Positions 10,665 to 21,000 of a stretch of 64,000 nucleotides of DNA are shown here, piece by piece; the stretch's first letter is position 1, and each line of letters opens with the position of its first letter. The notes beneath the pieces are model-generated. The model saw only the letters and a list, made by a program, of their open reading frames with translations, ran no database searches and was not told the DNA's origin. The DNA is from Caprimulgus europaeus (Eukaryota; Chordata; Aves; Caprimulgiformes; Caprimulgidae), in assembly GCA_907165065.1 (NCBI GenBank), contig OU015550.1:3126001-3190000 (forward strand), in the 5' to 3' direction. Both the position numbers and the translations under genes were made by a program.

Positions 10665-13346
10665 GTGAGGCCGGGGATGTGCGGGGGGAGCGGGGCCCGG
10701 CCGGGTGCGGGGCCGCCGAGTCGAGCGCTGCGCTGTCGCCCAGGTGAGGAGCGCGGAGGGGGAGGCGGCGGACGGGGAGGACCCCAACCTGCCGCTGTCG
10801 GCAGCCAAGAAGGTGAAGCTGGAGCTGAAGGAGAGGAAGGAGAAGAAGCACAAAGTGGACGAGGACGAGATCCAGAAGATGCAGTGAGTGTGGGCTCGGC
10901 TGCTGCCGGCGGTGCCGTGAGCCCTTCCTCGGGGCGTGAGCCCGTGGCTGGCGGTGCCCGGAGCCCCCTCCCGGGTCCCTCCTCACAATTTCCCGTTATA
11001 ACCCTGCCCCCCCCACCCCCGACCGCTGCCTTTCCCTTCCCGGCTCCGCTTGGCGCTGCAGGAGGCTCAGGGTGGTTGAAGGGCTTTGCAGGGCTGTTCC
11101 AGCAGCCTGAAGAACTTCAAAGTTTTCTTTTCATTTGTAAACGATCAATTCTCTCCACTCCAGGATACTGGTCTCCTCCTTTTCTGAAGAACAGCTGAAC
11201 CGTTACGAGATGTACCGCCGGTCTGCGTTCCCCAAAGCTGCCATTAAACGGGTACGACTGCAGTCACGCTTCACTACAGCCACGAGGCTGAGCTGGGCAA
11301 GGAGGCTGAGCCTGCTCTTACCTGGGTCTTGCATGACACAAGCCAGCTCTGTGGTGTGAGATCTGTGGTGCTCCCCTCTCCAGCTGTGGCTGGATTATTA
11401 GATTGGATTTTGGGAAGAATTTCTTTGCTGCAAGGGTTCTGAGGCATTGGAAGGGGTTGCCCAGGGCAGTGGTGGAGTCCCCATCCCTGGAGGGATTGAA
11501 GAGTCGTGTAGACACCGTGCTGAGGGACATGGGTTAGTGGGGACTGGTCAGTGTTGGGTTCATGGTTGGACTCCATGAGCTTAAAGGGGTTTTCCAATCG
11601 AGATGATTCTGTGAGACCATTGTCCTCAGATCACCTTATCCCATTATAGGGCAGTTCAGTGCCCTTACACAGCTTAAACAGGAGCTCATCTTAAGTGACA
11701 GTGATCTGGGGGGCCATGAGACAACAGGAAAATGTAATTGGTGGAACAGAGTCTGCAGCTGAACAAGGGTGAACTAAAATCTTAACAGTTGGCATGTCTC
11801 CAGAGCTGCAGGACCTAATTCTAAAGCTCATTTCCTGCTGTTCAGCACATTTCAGTAGCCTTTGGTTGATATTTGACAGGCTCAAGCTGCTAAATACGAG
11901 TTAAAAGTGTTTTGCTTTTGCTGTGTGTACCTGGCTCAGCTGTGTGTACCTGGCTCAGCTGTCTGTCTGTCTGTCTGTCTGCTCCAGCTGATCCAGTCCA
12001 TCACCGGCACCTCCGTCTCTCAGAACGTGGTCATCGCCATGTCGGGCATTTCCAAGGTCTTTGTTGGAGAGGTGGTGGAGGAAGGTGAGTGGCAAATATT
12101 GAGTAAAAAGTGAAGAGTAGGGGGTAAATTAATTGCTGACAGCAGAGCAGGACGTGGCACATGACTGGGCATTCTGTGGTTTCCTGTCTCGCTGTCCCTG
12201 GGACCCTCTGACCTCCAGCAGCAGCAGAGCGCTACATTAAGAGCTAAGCCAAGGGGGGTGAAGCGTGGGGCTGCCCACAGTCCCCCCTAATCCTGTCAGT
12301 AATGCTGCCCCTGAGTCAGCAGAGGTTGGTGATCACTGACCTCCTGTTTCATCCTCTCTGTGGAGGGTAACTTGGAAGTCCTTGCCCTGTCAGGTGCCCT
12401 GTGAGCAGGGCAGGAAAAACCTTTTGTTAATGCTGCTGTGGACAAATCCAGCTCAGAGGAAAATCAATTATTTAAGCCTCTTAACCCATAAGATTCTTAC
12501 TTTATGGGATGAGCTGAGATCTCTTTAGGACACCAGGCAGGAGGTTGACCCAGCTGTGTCCCTGCTCTGCTTGGGCTGGAGGAGGTGATACTGGTTTTGA
12601 TGCCAACTGGTTTTGTATGGACTTGTCACACCCAACATGGCCCTTATGTGCTGGGATCACTGTTACCAGGGTGATGCACTTTTTGCTGCCACTGTCTCTG
12701 CTGCACCACGTTGCCTGAGGTGATTTGGATAAGCAGCTTCACTGCTGTCACTAATTGTTTCATGTTGTTAATTGCTTCATCTCCTTGGCAGGAGGTGTGA
12801 ATGGTTCTTCCTGTAAATGACAGAGAAGAAACTGGCCCCTGGAGTCCCCTGTAGGTTGTACCTTCCTGTCACTGCTGTACAGCACAGCCCCAAACACATC
12901 ACCCAGCCCAGGGCTGCCTTTAGAGCAGCAGGTTTAAAATCAGAAATTCTTGTGTGACTCAAACATATTCCATAACAGCTGGAGTGGTTTAAAAAGTGGC
13001 TTATTCTGGTCCAGATCAATGGCCCTAGGAGTGACTTTTCTTTCAGCTGAAGGGAAGCACACAGAGCAGTTTTATTCTTGTGTATGAACAAAATGTGAGC
13101 TGGGAACTCTGGCCAAAAATGGCACCTGCTGCCTTTAAACTGAGCACTCAACCAGCAGGAGACTGGTGAAGCTGAGCTGTCCTGCTCACTGAACTCTTTG
13201 GTTGTTGTTGTTTAGCACTGGATGTGTGTGAGAAGTGGGGGGAGCTGCCACCGCTGCAGCCCAAGCACATGCGAGAGGCCGTCAGGAGGCTCAAGTCACG
13301 GGGACAAATCCCCAATTCCAAATATAAGAAGATCATCTTCCACTGA
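10440..13346 (+). CDS. TAF11: TAF11, TFIID subunit 11 (whole coding region, 5 exons)
   Basis: TAF11 pairs with TAF13 as a histone-fold dimer in TFIID and takes part in RNA polymerase II pre-initiation complex assembly in the nucleus. Coding exons are 10440-10664, 10744-10883, 11164-11251, 11988-12084 and 13216-13346; together 681 nt, 226 residues plus stop, a little longer than the roughly 211-residue human protein. All introns are GT-AG. Residues 1-100 are Ala/Glu/Gly-rich and poorly conserved; a lysine-rich [16 protein letters not shown] segment precedes [10 protein letters not shown], and the histone fold follows to the end ([39 protein letters not shown], then the C-terminal helix with [20 protein letters not shown]). 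The protein ends KIIFH. The ATG at 10440 has G at -3 and +4 and matches the first in-frame start of the exon. Identification is certain from the conserved C-terminal half. Confidence 0.97.
10744..10883 (+). CDS. TAF11: TAF11 coding exon 2
   Basis: Codes residues 76-122, including the basic stretch [20 protein letters not shown] and DEDEIQKM. The acceptor is TCGCCCAG and the exon starts with GTGAGGAG, itself a donor-like sequence. It ends ATGCA with donor GTGAGT, splitting the glutamine codon. Confidence 0.92.
11164..11251 (+). CDS. TAF11: TAF11 coding exon 3
   Basis: Codes residues 122-151, the first histone-fold helix region ([19 protein letters not shown], then [10 protein letters not shown]). 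Acceptor CCACTCCAG, donor GTACGA, phase 0 at the end. Confidence 0.97.
11396..11621 (+). mobile_element. CR1 LINE fragment in TAF11 intron 3
   Basis: Plus-oriented CR1: ATTTCTTTGCTGCAAGGGTT, GGAAGGGGTTGCCCAGGGCA, CCATCCCTGGAGGGATTGAA and a 3' end GGTTTTCCAATCGAGATGATTCTGTGAG. It is in the same orientation as TAF11 and more divergent than the other copies. Confidence 0.85.
11922..11986 (+). repeat. 19-bp duplication plus (TCTG)n at TAF11 3' splice site
   Basis: CTGTGTGTACCTGGCTCAG occurs twice in tandem (about 11922-11959) and runs straight into five to six TCTG units (about 11960-11981), which then form the pyrimidine tract of the intron 3 acceptor GCTCCAG (11981-11987). The whole polypyrimidine tract is thus microsatellite sequence. 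Confidence 0.85.
11988..12084 (+). CDS. TAF11: TAF11 coding exon 4
   Basis: Codes residues 152-184, the long central histone-fold helix ([20 protein letters not shown] followed by [12 protein letters not shown]). Donor GTGAGT; the alanine codon is split after its first base. Confidence 0.97.
12085..13215 (+). other. TAF11: TAF11 intron 4
   Basis: An ordinary 1.1-kb intron between donor GTGAGTGG and acceptor TTGTTTAG. I see no repeat or RNA gene in it that I can name. Confidence 0.8.
13216..13346 (+). CDS. TAF11: TAF11 coding exon 5 (terminal)
   Basis: Codes residues 184-226, the C-terminal histone-fold helices ([20 protein letters not shown] followed by [10 protein letters not shown]) and the conserved IPNS.YKKIIF tail; stop TGA at 13344-13346. 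Confidence 0.97.
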
Positions 13347-13728
13347 AACGTCCCAAGAGCAGCAAGGGAAGACAGAAGTGAAAACAAGCTTCTGGCTCTG
13401 AACCTCACACCAGTTCCAGCAGCACCACGAGGCTGAAGCTCCTTCAGGAGCGTTGTGTGTAGGTGTGAGTGACTGGAGGGAGGTTTCCTGCGTCACCCCT
13501 GAAGCCAGGTTTGTCACCTGAGCATGACATGGAAGCCAGTGGGGGACAAATCCCTGACCTGGAGCCTTGGGCTCCTCTGCTCCAACAGAGCAGGGATAGG
13601 AACAGTCATGGGCTTCAGGGTATCTGCCCCCAGGCTCATACTCTGTTGGCACAGATGTAGGTGTCTATGTACAGAAGCACCTTTGTGATTCTTTTTTTGT
13701 TGTTATTGTTTGGTTGTTTCTTTTTTAC

Positions 13729-13734
13729 ATTAAA
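13729..13734 (+). terminator. TAF11: TAF11 polyadenylation signal (ATTAAA)
   Basis: ATTAAA lies about 380 nt after the TAF11 stop and is followed by GT/T-rich sequence (TTGTTCCTG, then GTGTAATGGTGTTTGTGTG) typical of the downstream element. The 3' UTR would be about 13347-13755. A plus-strand AATAAA at 14084-14089 is a possible distal alternative. Confidence 0.65.
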
Positions 13735-14034
13735 CTTGTTCCTGTACTCTTCATCTTGCTGGGAAACACTCATTGTGTAATGGTGTTTGTGTGAGTCGAA
13801 GCAGTGATGTGTCTCAACCAACCCAGACACGCTCCTGAAGCTTCACCTTGCCTGGGGCGGGTATTGTTCCATGAGCAGAGGCAAGGGAACAGCATGTTGA
13901 AAGCTGATGCTTCTCAAGTCATCACTCAGCTGCTCTTCCCAAAGCCAGTTTTATGGAGCTGTCTAGAAAACAGTACAATGAGGAAGGTAAAAGAGGAAGA
14001 AAAGGAGGAGGAATTAAAAAAAAGGCACCATGAG

Positions 14035-17000
14035 CCTGTAAGGAGGTTAACAAGTTTAATTTCTTTTCATGGTTCATAGAACCAATAAAAGCAGGAGTGG
14101 AAAGATACTGCAGAGTTCCAATACTGCCTCAAACTCCAGTTCAAGTTCAGACTTGCACATTACCCACCTGTACATACAGTAATCCCCTGTGAGCACGCTG
14201 CTTCTAACTCCCTGTCAAAGATGCTGAGGCCATGTGCTCTTCCTCAGGTAACTGTGGTGTAAGTTACACAAAGGATTAAGTTGGCTCTCATCATAACACA
14301 GAAAGAGTCCTTAAATAGAAGCTTCTAAAAAGTAAACTTTTTATATCATCAGTGGAGGGGAGTTTTTGTCCTCCCAGATGTCTGCCTTGTACAAAGGAAG
14401 TGGATTTTGATTTACAGTACTTCTAACTGGTACTTCAACATAAAACAATGGAAGGGCTTTAATTCTTAAACAAAACCAGTTGACTTGAGTTGCTGGAGCA
14501 AAGAATTTGCTGTAAACAACTTGGCCCCAGCTCTGTTCAGTCTGCACCTGTGGGAGGGAGTGGTAAGGAGTTGTGTGACACAGCAAGTAGGTACCAGGTC
14601 TGAGAAAACCCTTTGCACCCTACTCACTTCCCAGGCTGGCTGAAGATGAAGCTGGACACCTATTCAAACAAAAAGCCATGGAAATTTAAAAGAGAAAAAG
14701 AGAAACCTCCCATTCACAAGCAGTTAGTGAATAAGTAAGAACACCATTGCACTCCACCTCAGGCCAGCATTCTTCTATCTCTTGCTTCACACGGGAAGAG
14801 GGAGCGAGCACGAGAAGCACAAAGGTTTGCCTCAACACAGCTCAGGTGCTGCCTGTGTGGGCTCTGTGCAGCTGCTGCTGGTACTCACAGTGAGCTGCTG
14901 GCACAGGGGTTGGTTTCACAGCAAGTCTAGATCCGTAGATGCTTCATTAACCTCCTTTCTCTCCTGCTCTGAGAGCTGCTCACAGCAACAGTTTTATTTA
15001 CTAGGGAAGAAAATCTGCATTTCAGAACCTCTGCTTTTACTTCTGAGTTCTGTGCACGAGGCAGCAGTGGTGAAGGAAACGCCTGCTGATGCCTAAAAAG
15101 TTAAAGTGCATTTTCCTCTCGAGAACCGGCCTGACAGGCTGCTCTGGTGCACCTTCCATCACAGGCAGCACCACACATCTGTCCTGTCACAGGCTGCACC
15201 GAGCAGGGGATGGGTCACAGACTGTGCTCCAGAGAAAACAGCCAGGCTGTCCAACAGGAACGAGGAGGAGTCATCCTCTCCCGTGGAGGAAGGAAAGCAA
15301 CTGGCAGAAGTCAAAGCATCCAACATCAGAGCCAGCCCAGGAAAGGGGGTGGTGAGGACAAAACCTCCCCCAGCTCAGCTGCCGTGCTTCTGCCAAAGGC
15401 AAATCCTCCTCCTCTTAATTTATCCGTGGCTGCCTGCTTCCAGATGTTCTAGAGGGAAGGTCAGGCTGTCACTGCTGCTGTCATCTCTGACTGCAGGCAC
15501 TGGTCAGCCAGATCTTGGCAGAAATACGGGACTCCAGCCCCAAGGCAGGCTGTTCACACCTGGCACACAAGGACTCATTCCAACAAAGGCTATGCAAAGC
15601 TACCTTCAGTCTGAGAGAGTCAAACACGGAATTAAGATGACGACTTTAAGACTGACAGTTGTTTTAATCACCATCCCTCTCCTACATCCCCTCATTTCAA
15701 AGTGAAAGCTAACAACCACAAGGAATTCACTCTCAGCTCCCCACAAACCACAGAGAGCAGTGGCTGCACATCTAACCCAGCGCTGTAAATACGGCCCCGT
15801 TTCCCCTAGAGCTAAAGAACTCAGGAGTGTCTGCTAAGGAGAAGTGTTCAACAGCTCCAGAGCTGGCCAAAGGGACAAGTATCTAAGAGCATGGTAGGAA
15901 AAACAAACAACTCCCAAGTTATTTGCTTGCTTTTGTGTAGTTTTCAGGCCTCAACTCATCATGGCTTGTAAATCAGAGGCTGCTCCTTGCACAGTGAGCA
16001 GGATTAAAATCTTGTATTATTTTAAACCAATCTCAGTGGAGTGATGCTTACATAGAAAAATCCATTCAATTAAAGCTTTGGGGAGTGTGTTCAGCTAAAA
16101 CACACAATAAGGTTACCCAATTTTTATAGACAAATCAAGTTTTTATCTGATTAATAAAGGAGAATCACACCCAATCTGTCACCTTCCCTCACACTCTGTG
16201 TGTGGCAGTCGCTACCTGGTTTGCATGTGCCTCAGAAATGGTACAAAAATCCAAATCAAAGCTGGAAATAAGATGAAATCCAACAAACTCTGCACACAGT
16301 AAGGATGCTGTGTAACGGGAGGGAACGGGTGCCCAGGCATAACAGAGAGGAGGAGGCTGAAAGTCACCCCCTTCTGCATCAGGACACAGAGCACATTCTC
16401 CTCTGGAACAACTTCTCCCCTCACAACTGTCCCTTATGGCTCTTCCTTCAGCACATCAACCATGTGTTGCCTGGACTAATAAAGCAAAGAAACCACCTGC
16501 CAGTTTGCCTTCAGGAGTGGATTTGATTTTTGCAGTTTATAAATGATTATTTCCTTTTTTGTTACTTTTCAAAATCAGTGTTTACTTCATATTTTTACTA
16601 AGGCTTGCTTTTTCTCCCCCCCTCCACACTTGTAGAGGCTATTTCTCTATAAATTCAGTCAGTCACTGACCACAGAGACCTTCCTCTCCACAGGGAAGCA
16701 GCTCCAGAAAAGGTGATAACACAAACCATGCTCACCCCAACAGCTCCTGTTTTATCTCCACCCCATAGTGAGCAGTTAATCATGTGAGCCTCCACCCAAG
16801 GGGGCCTGGTCACCACCACCCTTCTTCTGACCCACAAACCAACATCCCCATTAAAAGACATTTAAGACCAGGCAAGAACACAGTGCTAACAGAAAAATTA
16901 ATGACCATGTAGGGATGCAGACAGCCAATTCCTTGTGTGGTCGTTGCTGCTCTGCCTCTCTCCTCTGGTGAGACTGTGGTGTACAATGGTTTGAGGACAG

Positions 17001-17950
17001 CATGCACCCCAAAGAAAATGCAGAGGTCATCTCATTCCATGACTTAATCAACTTCCTTCACCCTTGTCCTTTGACAGTAAAATTAAAGAAAGTTTAAACA
17101 GCGCTTTGTAATGAAATAAATTAATTAATTTTTGTTTCTGCATCAGTAAAGCCAAACACTGCAGCATTAAGTGAGAATGAACTAGACTCAGTCTAAGGTA
17201 CTACTGATTTTTTGTCTTGATGCAACAAATTACTGGTGAAAAAAGAATTCTGAAGGAATTTCTTTACTATCCTGATCCTGTTCTTGAGGGAATAATGAGC
17301 TGTAGCCTCCTTCCTCCACAGGGGGAAATCCCTTCTGTGTCTCCCACACCCACCAACCTCCTGCCTGTCTGTTTCTCATGTGATATTACACACACTTTCA
17401 CATCAGAGCTCTGAGCAAGGTTTTCTGCCAGACCTATTCTCTCTCACTCCTTGATGTGGTGAAGCAACTGTGCTCCTCTTGCCGTGTTATTTGGCAGGAC
17501 TGAGCAAGAACACAACAAAGAAGGCTGAAAGAAGCAGAAACCCCAACATCTCTAGATGTCACCCTGAAAGGTAAAGGCTGAAAGCACACTGTCACTGCCA
17601 CCCATGGATGAAGAGACATGGGGTGTCTCCACCCAGCTTTTGACTTTTCCTTTGTGGGCTGACCACTGCCCTGGCTCAGTGACAGAGGCAGCACCACACT
17701 GCCAGGACAGAGAGAAGTGGCTGCCAGCAGATAACTCCTCCTCGTTCCTTCCCTGTTGCTCAGCCAGGCCTTCCTTCCTTTCCCCCTCCCTCTTTCCAGT
17801 TCATTTTGCAATCCCAGTTGGTTTCCACTCTTGGAGGTGACCATTCTTCAGGAGGTTGACCCTGCTAGCAGCAATACAATCAAACAAGCAGCCCTAGTGC
17901 TGGTGGTGGTCTCCACTCCCCCCGAGCAGCCGCAGCCTGCGCTGTCACTG
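14035..17950 (-). other. UHRF1BP1: UHRF1BP1 probable 3' UTR
   Basis: No coding exon follows the UHRF1BP1 stop at 17951, so this stretch is read as its 3' UTR. Two minus-strand signals are visible: AATAAA at 14998-14993 and ATTAAA at 14060-14055, the latter followed by a U-rich stretch in the transcript sense. Usage gives a UTR of about 3.0 or 3.9 kb. I see no repeat or further gene in it. The extent is inference from signals alone. Confidence 0.55.
14055..14060 (-). terminator. UHRF1BP1: UHRF1BP1 distal polyadenylation signal (ATTAAA)
   Basis: On the minus strand ATTAAA is followed within 40 nt by a T-rich run (reverse of the A run at 14015-14022). It is the last good signal before the convergent TAF11 3' end, only about 300 bp away. 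Confidence 0.45.
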
Positions 17951-18076
17951 TCAAAGCTGGAAGAGGGGATTGTATTTCCTAATCTCCTGCAGAAGGCGAG
18001 CCTTGTCCATGTTGGCTTCTGCAAGGGCTATTTTCATGGTCTGAAGCTCCTTTTGCAACTCTGGCACCTCCTTTAA
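17951..18076 (-). CDS. UHRF1BP1: UHRF1BP1 coding exon 21 (terminal)
   Basis: Codes residues 1425-1465: a heptad-rich coiled coil ([20 protein letters not shown], then [14 protein letters not shown]) and the end NPLFQL. Stop TGA at 17953-17951; acceptor CTCTTACAG. Confidence 0.95.
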   Translation of the reverse strand, partial: LKEVPELQKELQTMKIALAEANMDKARLLQEIRKYNPLFQL

Positions 18077-21000
18077 CTGTAAGAGACAAACAGAGGAAAA
18101 ATAAACCAGGAGTTTAAGCTGATAGCTGGAGCAAGCAGATCCCTGGCAATCCTGTTTCTTATCCCCATGAACAAAGTTAATTCTGTCCTCAAACGTTGCC
18201 AGTGAGATCCCACTGCAGTTTCATGGCACAGGAAAGATTTTTTCCTTGGGCTCTCATGAATATTTTTACTCAAGAATTTAGCCTTTGCAAATATGAAGTT
18301 CAATAACATCAGAAAACAAACTGAAGCCAAGCTACTGTGATGCTATGTGCTCTGCTCAGGGCCCTGTTTCACAGGATGCCATCTATGAATGGGAAGAAGA
18401 AAAAGTCTCTGCACTAAATGGGTGAGACAGATGAGAAATGAAGTGCTGTGTCACCAGCTAATGAATGAAATCCAAACTCCCAGTCCAGTTCTGTACCTAG
18501 CCAGCCACACTGCTCCCTTGATATGTATTTTTCCATAGCAAGTGGTCAATTTACCAAGTAGACCTGGCATCAAACAGGAAGTGTAAGCAGAGAGCAATGC
18601 ACATTTAAAAACAAACAAGTTATCTGGCATTCAGATATATGGATCAAAATGGAATGGAAGTTCAAACTGAACAGCAGAAACTTCAGGCAACCTGAAACTC
18701 CCTGGCTCTAAGACTTACTTTATTCTGACAAAACTTTTATTTCTTTGTGGGAACCTCCTGATTCCTGTTTTTCTAACAAGGAACAGGACACAGTGGGAAG
18801 AAAGAGCCACTAAAAAACCCAAGAGATTTCTAAAAAGGAACAAGAGAGTTTATGCTGGGTGAGGTATCCTTACTTCTCAGAATGCTTGTAAAAGGAGGGA
18901 CAGCCTCCCTTTGTGTGCACTCCCTATCTGCAACACACCACACCTACCAGTAACTGCCAACACATGAAGACAAAAGACTTAATTTTCCAGCCTACTGCCA
19001 GCTAATGAGTTGTCCAGACAGCAACAGGCAGCAGTGACTCACCTGCAGGCCTTGTGTTCCTGCTGCTGGGGCTGCCAAGACACACTCCACTGGAGCCTTC
19101 TGCTCCTGAAGAACTGACACAGGTTTTTCCTGTTTCGGTGAGCCCTTCCCTTGTGGAGCTGGAAAGAAACACAGAACAAATCCAGGTGTAGACATTTATA
19201 CAACAGGGTTCTCAGGACAAAAAGAGTATCTTTAGCTTCTTAAGCACTGAAAAATTTCATTCCCATTTTAGAAGAGAGAAAATAAAGCAAGGGAAGAAGG
19301 AAGAATCCGTCCTGACTCTGTGAGCTCAGGGAAACACTAGGCATGAATTCAGGCTGCCAGTTCATTGTTTTAGGTATAATCTGTTCTGCCTGAGGTATCA
19401 AATTTGCTCTCCAAACAAAACAACAAAAGCAGCAAGAGCTAGAGAGGGAGGAATGCACATGAATCCAGAGATGAACATGGCAGAGCAGCCAAAGGACCTA
19501 GGAGCTCACACTGAAGACAGAAGATTGTTTGTCCATTCTGGTAGAAGTGACTGCAGAGGACAGGAGCAGGGACTGCTCATGCACTGCAGCTCGTCCTTCT
19601 CAGCAACAACCATCACATTTCAGTCCCAGTCTCCTCCAGCACCAGGCACAGCAGAGCACTCTACCTCTAGCACAGCCAGGGGGTGCCAGCAGAGATTTAA
19701 AGCAAGTTTCCCAATGTTGCTGACCTGTCAGATAGAACACTCCATCGTCTCTGCGCTTCACAATGACGTGATCTACTGCCAAGGTGATAGGAACAGGGCC
19801 AGGGGAGGTGGGGTACACCCGGGGGCTGTCATCCTGGGGGAAAAAAAACAAGGCAGAGATGAGATTAACTGCTGTGACAGCTCTGGCAACTCTGCAAAGG
19901 ACTCCCCTTGCCCCCAGCTTTCACAGGAGTATTGTTAACGATTGGCAGCACTGCCAGAGCTCACCAAGGTCACCCACCACATGGAAAAGCCTGGCTTTAT
20001 ATACAAGGCTGCACACGAGTCTTAATCTGTGTAGAAAGCACTCCCACAGATCAGAACCAGGTTCTGCCATGTCAAGGTTGATGAGAGACCTATGACCACC
20101 ACCCTGAAGGCTGCTCTCACAGCTGTCATCCTATGAATTCCCAATTCAAACTCCCAGGCAATATTCCTTAGCCAAAAAAACTCCCATACCCTTTAGTCTG
20201 GAGATTTTCCTGCTGCTGTGCAGCAACACTGGTTTCTGCTTGTCAGTGGAGCCAAAATGTTGCTATCAAAAAGGTTCAATCAAGAACTCCTGTCAGTGTC
20301 CCCCTCCTAAATATCAACCAGCTCTTAACATGATGTTTTTAACCTGTAATTCTCTGAATGTTTACAGAAAAGGTCAATTATTCCCCATTTTGCAAAGCAC
20401 TTGCAGGAATAGGTATTTAATTCTCTCCCTTGAGTCTGGAAAACAGGTTATTGACAAAACTGGAGAGACAATCTGAATGTCAGGCTCTCATTTCCCCACA
20501 ATCTGATCACCCAACAATTCCACTGTGTTACTCATGCATCCTTAAGGCAGTTTTTAGATGCAAAATAAACCAGTATCAGGAAAACAGGAGCTCTAGAGAG
20601 GCCCACAGCAATCCTGCAGCATCCTTTTCCAAGCAGAATCTCGCAGGTGAGCTCTGCCATCCTGGGGGGAATCTCTGGTTCCCCACACACTCACCTTTAA
20701 CGTGATTTTGGCATCCACAACTTCTATCTCCATGGGGATCACCTCTGGAATTATTTCATCTTCAAGAAAGGGGCCAAGGTTGGTGAGGCAGGACATGAAG
20801 AACTCTGCTGTGTAGCTGTGGAGCAGCATGTGAAGGAAGCCGTTCTGAACAGCGAGCGGTGAATGCACAGCAGCACTGGGTCCCACTTCAAGGCGTAAGC
20901 ACACTTCTGGCTGGGTCTTACTACCTTCAGGGACTGAAGGCTTCTCTAGACCTGGATCTCCTAGAGCTATAGCAGAAAGATCTCATTGCAGAAGATATAA

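Noticed and set aside
10281..11198. 305-codon open frame starting before TAF11 and reading through intron 1
   Set aside because: Only its TAF11 exon 1 part is real. Reading on uses the 79-nt intron 1, which is not a multiple of three, and loses the conserved exon 2 frame.
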